Under the pieces are notes generated by a model. It was given only the letters and a program-made list of their open reading frames with translations, did not search any database and had not been told where the DNA came from. A stretch of 64,000 nucleotides of DNA, taken from the NCBI GenBank assembly GCA_964419145.1, contig CAYQOM010000001.1:186001-250000 (forward strand), read 5' to 3'. This DNA comes from UBA2336 sp964419145 (GTDB lineage Bacteria; Bacteroidota; Bacteroidia; Cytophagales; Cyclobacteriaceae). Every line of letters begins with the position of its first letter. Position 1 is the first letter of the stretch. A program made the position numbers and the translations under genes. Shown one piece after another: positions 35,146 to 42,222 of this stretch.

Positions 35146-36218
35146 TGGGCCAAATCTTCTACATTGACACATGGCAGGAAAGATTTGGTCTAAACACCGG
35201 GGGTACACGCAATAAGAAAGTGTACGTAAACCCAGATGACAATCAACCATATTACTTCAAGCAATCTTTTAAGAAGCCAGGAAAGGATTATAAGTATGAG
35301 TTTTGGTCTGAAATAATTGCTTATGAACTTGGTGAAATGTGTGGATTCAATATTCTCCCCTACCATATTGCTATCAGGGGAAATGAGGTGGGCTGTATTT
35401 CAAAATCAATGCATCATCCTGAAAATGAAGAATTGGTAGAAGGGGGTCGTTACATACAAGCCTTTGATAATACTTTCAACCCAAAAGAAGTTAAATTAAG
35501 ACATCAATACTCGTTTGATCTAATAATTCATTCTTTAGAGTTTTTGGGGTTAAAGAAGTATTACAAAGATTTAATTGAAGTTATAGTTTTTGACGCTCTG
35601 ATAGGAAATAGTGATAGACACCAAGAAAATTGGGCTATTATTAATAAGAACACAGGCATATCAAATTCGTTAAGCATTATTGAGTTTATCCTATCCAATG
35701 AAAAACATTATCACGAATTACCAGATTGGTTTAAGAAGCTATTAAGGAAAATGTTAACAAAAGATGGTAAGATCAAGGTTGAATTTAAGAGAGCTAGATT
35801 GTCCTTACCTCGAAAAACTAGGTTTGCTCCAATTTATGATAGTGGGTGCAGCTTTGGTCGGGAACTATTAGATGAAAAGGTGATAGAATACCTAAAAGAC
35901 CCCAATAGCATTGAAAGATATGTTAAGAAAGGATTAAGCGAAATTCATTGGAAGGAAAAAAAAGTGAGTCATTTTGTGCTATTGGAGAATCTGCTGAAAG
36001 AGGAACCCTTTAAAGGAATGGTTCAGGATTCCTTAAAAAGGGTAATCGAGCGATTTAATCCCAAGCAATTCAGGGAACTTATTTCCCAGATTGACGTTCA
36101 TCTGCCTCCGGAGTGTGAGTACATCAAAATACCTTCGGAAAGGAAAGAACTGATTTGTAAATTGGTACTTTCTCGATTTGAATCATTAAAAGAATTGATG
36201 GAGAATAAAATTAAGTGA
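35145..36218 (+). CDS. HipA-like (PI3/4-kinase-fold) protein kinase
   Basis: A 357-residue kinase-like protein. Motifs that match the HipA/CtkA fold are a glycine-containing N-terminal loop (LNTGGTRNKKVYV), a candidate ATP-binding lysine K39 in YYFKQS, the catalytic loop GNSDRHQEN at 154-162 with D157, H159 and N162, and the metal-binding APIYD with D232. All are intact, so it is probably active. It lacks the N-terminal subdomain of full-length HipA; the next gene has a segment that resembles it. It starts on the last base of hsdS and ends overlapping the next gene (GTGA). Target unknown; HipA kinases act on tRNA synthetases or other translation proteins. Confidence 0.8.
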   Translation: MGQIFYIDTWQERFGLNTGGTRNKKVYVNPDDNQPYYFKQSFKKPGKDYKYEFWSEIIAYELGEMCGFNILPYHIAIRGNEVGCISKSMHHPENEELVEGGRYIQAFDNTFNPKEVKLRHQYSFDLIIHSLEFLGLKKYYKDLIEVIVFDALIGNSDRHQENWAIINKNTGISNSLSIIEFILSNEKHYHELPDWFKKLLRKMLTKDGKIKVEFKRARLSLPRKTRFAPIYDSGCSFGRELLDEKVIEYLKDPNSIERYVKKGLSEIHWKEKKVSHFVLLENLLKEEPFKGMVQDSLKRVIERFNPKQFRELISQIDVHLPPECEYIKIPSERKELICKLVLSRFESLKELMENKIK

Positions 36219-36877
36219 AAGAGATAGGCCACTTATATTTATGCTGGCGTAAAGGTCAGGGTGAGCGCAGGTACATTGTTGGCGTTCTGAAAAAGAACGC
36301 CACCGAAGGCGTTCGCTTTGAATATCTAAAAGACGGTGTAGAGGCCGCAAAAAAAGAAGGGTTCGCACCCTACCCGGAGTTTCCTGATTTAAACAAACGA
36401 TATTCAGAAAATGTAGTCGAGATATTCGGGCAACGAATCATTAAATCTGAGCGGTCGGATATTCAGGACTTTTTGGATTTTTGGGAAGTAGAACGGAAAT
36501 ACAAAGATGATAAGTTCTATTTGTTGGCCCATACCCAGGGCTTAAGCCCAACGGATAATTTTGAGTTTCTGGCGGATTACAACCGAATAAAATCACTTAA
36601 ATTCTCAACTGATTTAGCTGGCTTAAGTGTTTTAAAGCTCCCGGCAGGAGAACTACAAAAGGGCGACATTCTCTCCTATGAATTGGACAAAAGAAATAAA
36701 TACGATTTACATGCGGTAAAAGTTTATAATGGCAACACTTTTGTCGGTTATATCAAAAAAATTCACAGTAGAGTGTTTTACAAAAAAGGAACCGGCCGTT
36801 TTATTCTAACAGTTAAAGCTGTTGAACAAAATGGTACAATAAAAAGAGTATTTATAAGGGTAGCAATCAATAATTGA
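36215..36877 (+). CDS. Protein with HipA-N-lobe-like domain and C-terminal HIRAN domain
   Basis: A 220-residue protein from a GTG start that overlaps the kinase stop. Residues about 5-125 (RYIVGVLKKNATEGVRFEYL, GFAPYPEFPDLNKRYSENVVEIFGQRI, LLAHTQGLSPTDNFEFLA) resemble the N-terminal domain of HipA-type kinases. Residues about 140-210 fit a HIRAN domain (ELQKGDILSYELDKRNKYDLHAVKVYNGNTFVGYIKK, with N161, D164, A167, V168), which in Rad5/HLTF binds the ends of single-stranded or damaged DNA. The pair could thus be a DNA-sensing subunit and a kinase. This is inference; the last gene of the hsd cluster. Confidence 0.72.
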   Translation: MKEIGHLYLCWRKGQGERRYIVGVLKKNATEGVRFEYLKDGVEAAKKEGFAPYPEFPDLNKRYSENVVEIFGQRIIKSERSDIQDFLDFWEVERKYKDDKFYLLAHTQGLSPTDNFEFLADYNRIKSLKFSTDLAGLSVLKLPAGELQKGDILSYELDKRNKYDLHAVKVYNGNTFVGYIKKIHSRVFYKKGTGRFILTVKAVEQNGTIKRVFIRVAINN

Positions 36878-37012
36878 TATCCGCACTCACGCCTCACAAC
36901 GTGTAGCTGTGTGTGACGCTGGCTTATTAAAACCACCCCACGACTCCTTAGTGACATTGCGTGCATAATTCGCGCAAGTGTATTTACAACCCTTTGAAAT
37001 AACCACTAAGCC

Positions 37013-37489
37013 CTATTTCTGATATTCAATTTTAGTAATGCGCCACACAAACTCGCGTGCGGGCGTTTTTACCACCACCTCATCGCCTGTTTCTTTATTC
37101 AGCAGCGCCTGCGCCATAGGTGAGTCCATCGAGATGTAATCCGTAGTGCCAATAATTTCTTCCCCGCCTACAATGCGCAAACGTTTCTTCAACTTCTTCT
37201 GTGTATTTTCAATTTCCACCCAGGCCCCGAACATCACCTTGCCCTCCTGAAAGGGCGAGTAGTGTACCACCTTTAAGTTGTCGATGCATTTGCGCAGATA
37301 CAGAATGCGCCTGTCAATTTCGCGCAGGCGCTTTTTGTTGTAGTGGTAATCTGCGTTTTCGGAACGGTCGCCCAGGCTGGCCGCCCACGAAACTTTTTGG
37401 GTGGTGTCGGGTCGTTCTACCCGCCACAAATGGTCCAACTCCGCTTTTAATTTTTCCAGGCCTTCAGGCGTAATGAGCATGGTTTTCAT
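37013..37489 (-). CDS. greB: Transcription elongation factor GreB
   Basis: GreB rescues backtracked RNA polymerase by transcript cleavage. From the ATG at 37489 the 158-residue product follows E. coli GreB closely: coiled-coil RPDTTQKVSWAASLGDRSENADYHYNKKRLREIDRRILYL with the acidic tip D-R-S-E-N-A-D, then FGAWVEIEN and YISMDSPMAQALL. The longer frame to 37678 runs through intergenic repeats and is not real. The hsd region ends about 135 bases earlier; that gap holds no gene. Confidence 0.95.
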   Translation of the reverse strand: MKTMLITPEGLEKLKAELDHLWRVERPDTTQKVSWAASLGDRSENADYHYNKKRLREIDRRILYLRKCIDNLKVVHYSPFQEGKVMFGAWVEIENTQKKLKKRLRIVGGEEIIGTTDYISMDSPMAQALLNKETGDEVVVKTPAREFVWRITKIEYQK

Positions 37490-37547
37490 GGTGGTTGATC
37501 GTGCTGGGTTTTGGGTTTGGCTGCAAGAGAAGGTAAATCGGGAGATT

Positions 37548-37750
37548 ATGCAACCACCCCTAACCCCTCCAACCACCCCCGGCCCCTCCTTATCAAGGAG
37601 GGAGTCCACCACCCCCAACCCCTCCTTAGCAGGAGGGGAGTTTGTAGAGTCAACTAAATAAGTAAAAACAAAAACCACTCCTGCCCCTCCTTGTCAGGAG
37701 GGGAGTTTTTTAACCACCCCAACCCTCCTTAAACCAGGAGGGGAGTTTAG
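37548..37750. repeat. Cluster of CCCCTCC/GGAGGGG palindromes, upstream of greB
   Basis: Four imperfect units of the form AACCACCCC, CCCCTCCTT, a few bases, AGGAGGGGAGTTT occur at about 37551, 37603, 37680 and 37715. Each forms a GC-rich hairpin. They account for the 264-base gap between greB and yjdM. Open frames read through them are artefacts. Confidence 0.75.
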
Positions 37751-37753
37751 GCG

Positions 37754-38110
37754 TTACCCCTTACGCACGTATATTGATTTAAGCGCCATGGCGCCAAAGC
37801 CATCTACCTTGCAATCGATGTTGTGGTCGCCATCGGTAAGCTTGATGTTCTTTACTTTGGTGCCTGCCTTGATGGATTTGGATGCACCTTTTACGGGCAA
37901 GTCTTTAATCAGAATTACGGTATCGCCATCCTGTAATACATTTCCGTTGGCATCTTTCACAACTGGTGAATCAGTCACTTCAGCGGTTGATGAATCCCCG
38001 CTGACTTCCTCCGGGTTCCATTCGTGGCCACACTCCGGGCACATCATGGACGTGCCGGTGGGATAACCGTATAACGAACTGCATTTCGGACATTGGGTAG
38101 AATCAGGCAT
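37754..38110 (-). CDS. yjdM: PhnA/YjdM family zinc-ribbon protein
   Basis: The 118-residue protein matches E. coli YjdM (formerly PhnA): a zinc ribbon with C7, C10, C24 and C27, a linker, then VVKDANGNVLQDGDTVILIKDLPVKG and KVKNIKLTDGDHNIDCKVDGFG. The molecular function is not established; the old link to phosphonate use is doubtful. It stands alone between two palindrome clusters. Confidence 0.92.
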   Translation of the reverse strand: MPDSTQCPKCSSLYGYPTGTSMMCPECGHEWNPEEVSGDSSTAEVTDSPVVKDANGNVLQDGDTVILIKDLPVKGASKSIKAGTKVKNIKLTDGDHNIDCKVDGFGAMALKSIYVRKG

Positions 38111-38149
38111 ATAGTTTTGGTACTTATTAATTATTAACGTTATCTGACA

Positions 38150-38229
38150 GGGTCAACCACCCCCGACCCCTCCTTGCCAAGGAGGGGAGTTTAACCACCC
38201 CTGGCCCCTCCTTATCAGGAGGGGAGTTT
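38150..38229. repeat. Two further CCCCTCC/GGAGGGG palindromes
   Basis: Units at about 38154-38190 and 38193-38229 share the consensus of the 37548 cluster (AACCACCCC, CCCCTCCTT, AGGAGGGGAGTTT). They end at the stop codon of the YihY gene and may act as an mRNA 3' structure. Confidence 0.75.
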
Positions 38230-39228
38230 CTAACTTCTCACGGCCTCCATCTTTTTAATTACCCTGCGGGCCTGGCGGATGGATTCTTTTCTGCGGCTGT
38301 CGTGAATGCTGGCGTTGAGTTCGTAACCGGCCAGCAACACAATGGTGATGAGTTGTATCCAGATCATTAGCGCAATCAACACGCCAATCGATCCGTAAAT
38401 TTTATTGTATGTGCCGAAGTGCGTGATGTAATATGAAAACCCGTAAGAAACTGCGAGTATTAAAAACGTAGCCACCGTTGAGCCGATGGAGAAAAACCGC
38501 CAGTTGTAATGTATGGCCGGGCCGAAGTAATACATGCTGGCAATCACCAGGAAGAACACAATAAAAATAACAATGAAGCGCAAGGCAAACAGCAGGTACA
38601 CGGTGGCGCCATCCAGGTTAATGCCTGGCAATTCATTTAAGTTGGTAGTAATGTAATTCAACACCAGTTGCCCGATGATAAGCAACGCAATGGCTACCAA
38701 CAAGGCCACCGCCAGGTTAACCGTTAACGCGGTAGCAATAAAACGTGTCTTCAACGCCCCGCGGTTTTCAATGGTTTTGTAACACGCATTGAACGCGCGC
38801 ATCAACGCCATCATACCGTTGGTTGATAAATAAAAGGAAAGCAAAAAACCAAATGAGAGTAGTCCACCTCGTTGATTACTTACAATATCCAACACAGTAG
38901 AAGAGATGACTTCAAACATGCTGGGCGGCAACTGCTCACCCAAAAACAGCATGATGGCATCGGTGTTCAGACTGGGAAAATAGGCCGACACGTACGGGAT
39001 CAACGTGAACAAAAAAATGATGGCCGGAAAAATGGCGATGATGAAGTTAAACGCCACACCGTTGGCCCGATCAAGTATTTCGTCTTTTTGCAAATTGGCC
39101 AGCAGTGTTTTTACAATGACGTACAATGAAACGTTGTCGTACTTTTTAAACCGCACCCGCTTCATCCACGACAACAGCAGTTGCGCCTGTGTGAGCTGAA
39201 GGAAATACCGTTTGTACTTGTACTTCAT
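38230..39228 (-). CDS. YihY/BrkB family membrane protein
   Basis: A 332-residue integral membrane protein with about six membrane segments and the family motifs: DRANGVAFNFIIAIFPAIIFLFTLIPYV, LSFYLSTNGMMALMRAFNACYKTIENRG, and YGSIGVLIALMIWIQLITIVLLAGYELNA near the end. Function is not settled; once thought to be RNase BN. The ATG at 39228 overlaps the stop of the thioesterase gene by four bases (ATGA), which fixes the start and shows coupling with it. Confidence 0.9.
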   Translation of the reverse strand: MKYKYKRYFLQLTQAQLLLSWMKRVRFKKYDNVSLYVIVKTLLANLQKDEILDRANGVAFNFIIAIFPAIIFLFTLIPYVSAYFPSLNTDAIMLFLGEQLPPSMFEVISSTVLDIVSNQRGGLLSFGFLLSFYLSTNGMMALMRAFNACYKTIENRGALKTRFIATALTVNLAVALLVAIALLIIGQLVLNYITTNLNELPGINLDGATVYLLFALRFIVIFIVFFLVIASMYYFGPAIHYNWRFFSIGSTVATFLILAVSYGFSYYITHFGTYNKIYGSIGVLIALMIWIQLITIVLLAGYELNASIHDSRRKESIRQARRVIKKMEAVRS

Positions 39229-39632
39229 GTAAAGAATGGGGTCAGTACATCCATCATGGCTTGGGGCGGGCGGCATGGCCTCCCCGACTTCTGATCAACA
39301 AATGCCAGCATGGTTTGTCCCTGGTGTATCAGTTTGTTTTCTTCGTTATAAATATCGTAATGAAACGAGATGCGCACCGAAGGTTTTTCTTTAATCGTGG
39401 TTACAATGCGCAGTTGCTCATCATACTTGCCTGCAGTTAAATACTTCGAATGGTTTTCCAGCACCGGCATGATGATGCCCATCGCTTCAATTTCGCGATA
39501 GGTTAAACCCAGTTTGCGCAGCGCTTCTACGCGCGCCACTTCATAGTACATGGCGTAGTACCCGTAGTACACATAGCCCATCTGATCAGTCTCACCATAA
39601 CGAACCCGTACCGTTGTTTCCGACTGATACAT
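39225..39632 (-). CDS. YbgC/4-hydroxybenzoyl-CoA-type thioesterase
   Basis: A 135-residue hotdog-fold thioesterase. The N-terminal signature VRYGETDQMGYVYYGYYAMYYEVARVEAL, with the catalytic aspartate D17, is intact. Family members hydrolyse acyl-CoA thioesters. Its start shares a base with the mltG stop (TAATG) and its stop overlaps the YihY start, so mltG, thioesterase and YihY form one unit. Confidence 0.9.
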   Translation of the reverse strand: MYQSETTVRVRYGETDQMGYVYYGYYAMYYEVARVEALRKLGLTYREIEAMGIIMPVLENHSKYLTAGKYDEQLRIVTTIKEKPSVRISFHYDIYNEENKLIHQGQTMLAFVDQKSGRPCRPPQAMMDVLTPFFT

Positions 39633-40693
39633 TACTTGTTGTTTTGTTTGGCGCGCGCAATACGCTGTTCGCGGGTAAGGGCCTGCTGGTAACGTTGGGC
39701 ATTTCGCAAATGCTCGTTGTAGTTGGCCGTGAAATTATGGTAACCCGAAAAATCTTCCTTGGCACACATGTACAAAAAGTTGCTGGGCTTATAGTTAAGC
39801 ACCGCATCAATGGAGGCAATCTCCGGCATGTTGATGGGGCCGGGCGGAAGACCTCTGTATTTATAGGTGTTGTAAGGTGATTCCACTTCTTTGTGTTTAT
39901 CAAGCACGCGCTTCAGGGAAAAATCTCCCACCGCAAACACTAATGTGGGATCGGCCTGCAACGCAATGCCTTGCTTTAGTCGATTCAAGTAGAGTCCGGC
40001 AATTACAGGTGCTTCATCGCGCTTCACCGACTCGGCTTGTACAATGGATGCTAAAATAGAAACCTGAATGGGCGTAAGCCCGATGGTTTCGGCTTTTTGT
40101 TTGCGTTCATCATTCCAAAAACTTTCATATTCATCGTGCATGCGCTCCACCAGTTGCTTCGCTGAAATGGTATAGTACACTTCGTAGGTGTTCGGAATAA
40201 ACATGCAGGTAATGTTATCTGACGTAAACCCATGTGAACCCTGGGCGAGGAAACCAGCCAGTGCTGCGTCAAACTCTTCGGGTGTGGTCATAATGTTTTG
40301 TGTGATCTTCGGTCCGAGGTCGCTGATCAGCCGCACATTATTGAAGGTGATGCGCACCGGCTCCTGCTCGCCCGAGCGGAGAAAACGTATCACCTGCAGG
40401 TTGTTCATGTTGGCGCGAAGCAAAAACCTTCCCGGCTTTACCAGCTTGTCGTAGTCCATTAACCTGGATAAAAAACTGAACGACATCAGGTCTTGCACAT
40501 AGCCACCTTCGTGCAGGGTTTTCTGCACCGTTTCAAAAGTGGCCTCTTGCGGAATGTACAGGTAGCGATCTTCCTTGCCTACCAGGATGTTGGGCGTGTA
40601 GCAAATCTGGTATGCATAAAACGAAAACGTGATCAGCAATACCGACAGCAGGATAAAGACAAAAAGCTTAATGGGGCTTCCGTTGCGTTTCAT
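39632..40693 (-). CDS. mltG: Endolytic murein transglycosylase MltG
   Basis: MltG cuts new glycan strands and is thought to end peptidoglycan polymerisation. From the ATG at 40693 (MKRNGSPIKLFVFILLSVLL) it has 353 residues with one N-terminal membrane segment, a LysM-like region, and the YceG domain with SILASIVQAESVKRDEAPVIAGLYLNRL, whose glutamate in QAES is the likely catalytic residue, followed by LQADPTLVFA and SPYNTYKYRGLPPGPINMPE. The frame upstream to 40837 is not coding. First gene of the mltG-thioesterase-YihY unit. Confidence 0.95.
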   Translation of the reverse strand: MKRNGSPIKLFVFILLSVLLITFSFYAYQICYTPNILVGKEDRYLYIPQEATFETVQKTLHEGGYVQDLMSFSFLSRLMDYDKLVKPGRFLLRANMNNLQVIRFLRSGEQEPVRITFNNVRLISDLGPKITQNIMTTPEEFDAALAGFLAQGSHGFTSDNITCMFIPNTYEVYYTISAKQLVERMHDEYESFWNDERKQKAETIGLTPIQVSILASIVQAESVKRDEAPVIAGLYLNRLKQGIALQADPTLVFAVGDFSLKRVLDKHKEVESPYNTYKYRGLPPGPINMPEIASIDAVLNYKPSNFLYMCAKEDFSGYHNFTANYNEHLRNAQRYQQALTREQRIARAKQNNK

Positions 40694-40780
40694 AGGATCG
40701 ACAAAGATACAAAATGAATTTTTTCCCGCGCACAACCCTTGGACGCTCAAAGGGAGAACCTCCTCGCTTACTTTTATACA

Positions 40781-40807
40781 TTGCCTGTTTGAGAAATTGT
40801 ACCTTTG
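40781..40807 (+). promoter_or_regulatory. Candidate promoter for the YrdC/YciO gene
   Basis: TTG (40781-40783), a 16-base spacer and TACCTTTG (40800-40807) fit the Bacteroidota consensus. The ATG at 40815 follows 8 bases later, giving a very short leader. Confidence 0.45.
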
Positions 40808-40814
40808 CCGCGCC

Positions 40815-41438
40815 ATGGCAGCCGAGTTACTAAACATTCATCCCCAAAACCCTGAACCGCGGAAGATCAACCGCGTGGTGGAGGTGTTGCGCAAAGGCGG
40901 CATCATCATCTACCCTACCGATACCATCTACGGCATCGGGTGCGATTTGATGAATAAAAAAGCGGTGGAAAAACTCTGTCGTATTCTGGATATCAAACCG
41001 CAAAAACTCGATTTGTCTTTTATCTGTAACGACCTGAGCCACATTTCCGAATACGTGAAACGCATCGATACACCCGTATTTAAAGTGTTGAAGAAGACAT
41101 TGCCAGGTCCGTACACCTTTATATTTGAGTCGAGCAGCCGGGTACCGAAAATTCTGGATGTCAATAAAAAAACCGTGGGCATCCGTATTCCCGATCACAA
41201 CATACCACGAAACATTGTAGCAGAGTTGGGTAATCCGTTAATCACCTCCTCCATCAAAGATGATGATCACATAAAGGAGTACACCACCGATCCGGAAGAA
41301 ATCTATGAAGACTTTAAACACCAGGTTGATTTGGTGATTGATGGTGGAGCAGGTGGGAACGTGCCTTCAACTGTGGTGGATTGTACTCAAGACGAACCCG
41401 CAGTTATTCGACAAGGGTTGGGAGAAATTGTATGGTGA
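40815..41438 (+). CDS. YrdC/YciO-domain protein, threonylcarbamoyl-AMP synthase family
   Basis: A 207-residue protein with the YrdC fold: KGGIIIYPTDTIYGIGCDLMN, then LPGPYTFIFESSSRVPK and KTVGIRIPDHNIPR, and STVVDC with VIRQGLGEI. YrdC/TsaC makes threonylcarbamoyl-AMP for the t6A modification of tRNA; the short YciO branch shares the fold but its role is less clear, and this protein looks closer to YciO (KLDLSFICNDLSHISEYVK). The start at 40815 is chosen over a long upstream frame that runs antisense to mltG. Confidence 0.85.
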   Translation: MAAELLNIHPQNPEPRKINRVVEVLRKGGIIIYPTDTIYGIGCDLMNKKAVEKLCRILDIKPQKLDLSFICNDLSHISEYVKRIDTPVFKVLKKTLPGPYTFIFESSSRVPKILDVNKKTVGIRIPDHNIPRNIVAELGNPLITSSIKDDDHIKEYTTDPEEIYEDFKHQVDLVIDGGAGGNVPSTVVDCTQDEPAVIRQGLGEIVW

Positions 41439-41455
41439 TGAGAAAATTATAAACC

Positions 41456-42100
41456 GTGCATTGCCTCATCGAACTTCACTACCTCCCCTCCATTGCTTAC
41501 TTCAGCGTATTGTTGAGGCATGATGCCGTTGTGTTGGAAGCACACGAACATTTTGTAAAGCAATCGTTTAGAAACCGCTGCACCATTCTCACCGCCAACG
41601 GTGTACAAAACCTGGTGGTGCCGCTTACAGGAAAACACAGCGATCCGCACAGGCAGGGAAAAGTTTCCATCAAAGATGTGCGCATTGATTACAGTCAGAA
41701 GTGGCTGAACAACCACTGGCGTACCATCACCTCGGCCTACCGCAATGCCCCCTACTTTGAATATTATGCCGATGACCTGCATGACATACTTTTCCGGCAG
41801 CCGCCATTTTTATACGACCTTAACCACGAACTGCTGACAATCTGTCTGAAGTGGTTGAGAAGCGAAATTCCCGTTCTGGAAACTTCCGGCTACGAAAAAA
41901 CTCTTGAACAAGGTGTTACCGATTTTCGCAACACGCTAATCGCAAAAAAACCGGAAACACTCGATAAATATTACACGCCAGTTCCCTATACACAGGTGTT
42001 TGGCAAAGCTTTTGTAAAACACCCTAGCTTTATCGACCTGATCTTTTGCCAGGGCCCAGAAGCCCGGAAAGTTGTTGAGGCAGGAGCCGCGGGAAAATGA
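41456..42100 (+). CDS. WbqC-like protein family member
   Basis: A 214-residue cytoplasmic protein that matches the WbqC family: IELHYLPSIAYFSVLLRHDAVVLEAHEHFVKQSFRNRC, VPLTGKH, WLNNHWRTITSAYRNAPYFEYY. The family is common in Bacteroidota and near polysaccharide genes, but the activity is unknown. The best start is the GTG at 41456, 17 bases after the YrdC/YciO gene, because the family begins directly with this motif. Confidence 0.85.
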   Translation: MHCLIELHYLPSIAYFSVLLRHDAVVLEAHEHFVKQSFRNRCTILTANGVQNLVVPLTGKHSDPHRQGKVSIKDVRIDYSQKWLNNHWRTITSAYRNAPYFEYYADDLHDILFRQPPFLYDLNHELLTICLKWLRSEIPVLETSGYEKTLEQGVTDFRNTLIAKKPETLDKYYTPVPYTQVFGKAFVKHPSFIDLIFCQGPEARKVVEAGAAGK

Positions 42101-42222
42101 ACAAATTAAAAAGGCAAGGTGTTTTTTAGGCATGCATAGCAGAAAGCCCCAAAATGCTTCCTGAACTGCTTAAAATCCCGTTGAAAAGTTTACATTTACA
42201 TGACTAATATTCCAGAAACTGC

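Noticed and set aside
28298..36877. Prophage or integrative element
   Set aside because: No integrase, phage structural gene or tRNA-flanking att repeat is seen at either border; the island nature is suggested only by gene content and repeats.
37401..37678. Open frames on both strands with PPLTPPTTPGPS-like or GVVDSLLDKEGPGVV-like sequence
   Set aside because: Translation of the CCCCTCC/GGAGGGG palindromes; the minus-strand one only adds a false extension to greB.
37548..38229. CRISPR array around yjdM
   Set aside because: Units are hairpins of variable spacing without unique spacers of equal length.
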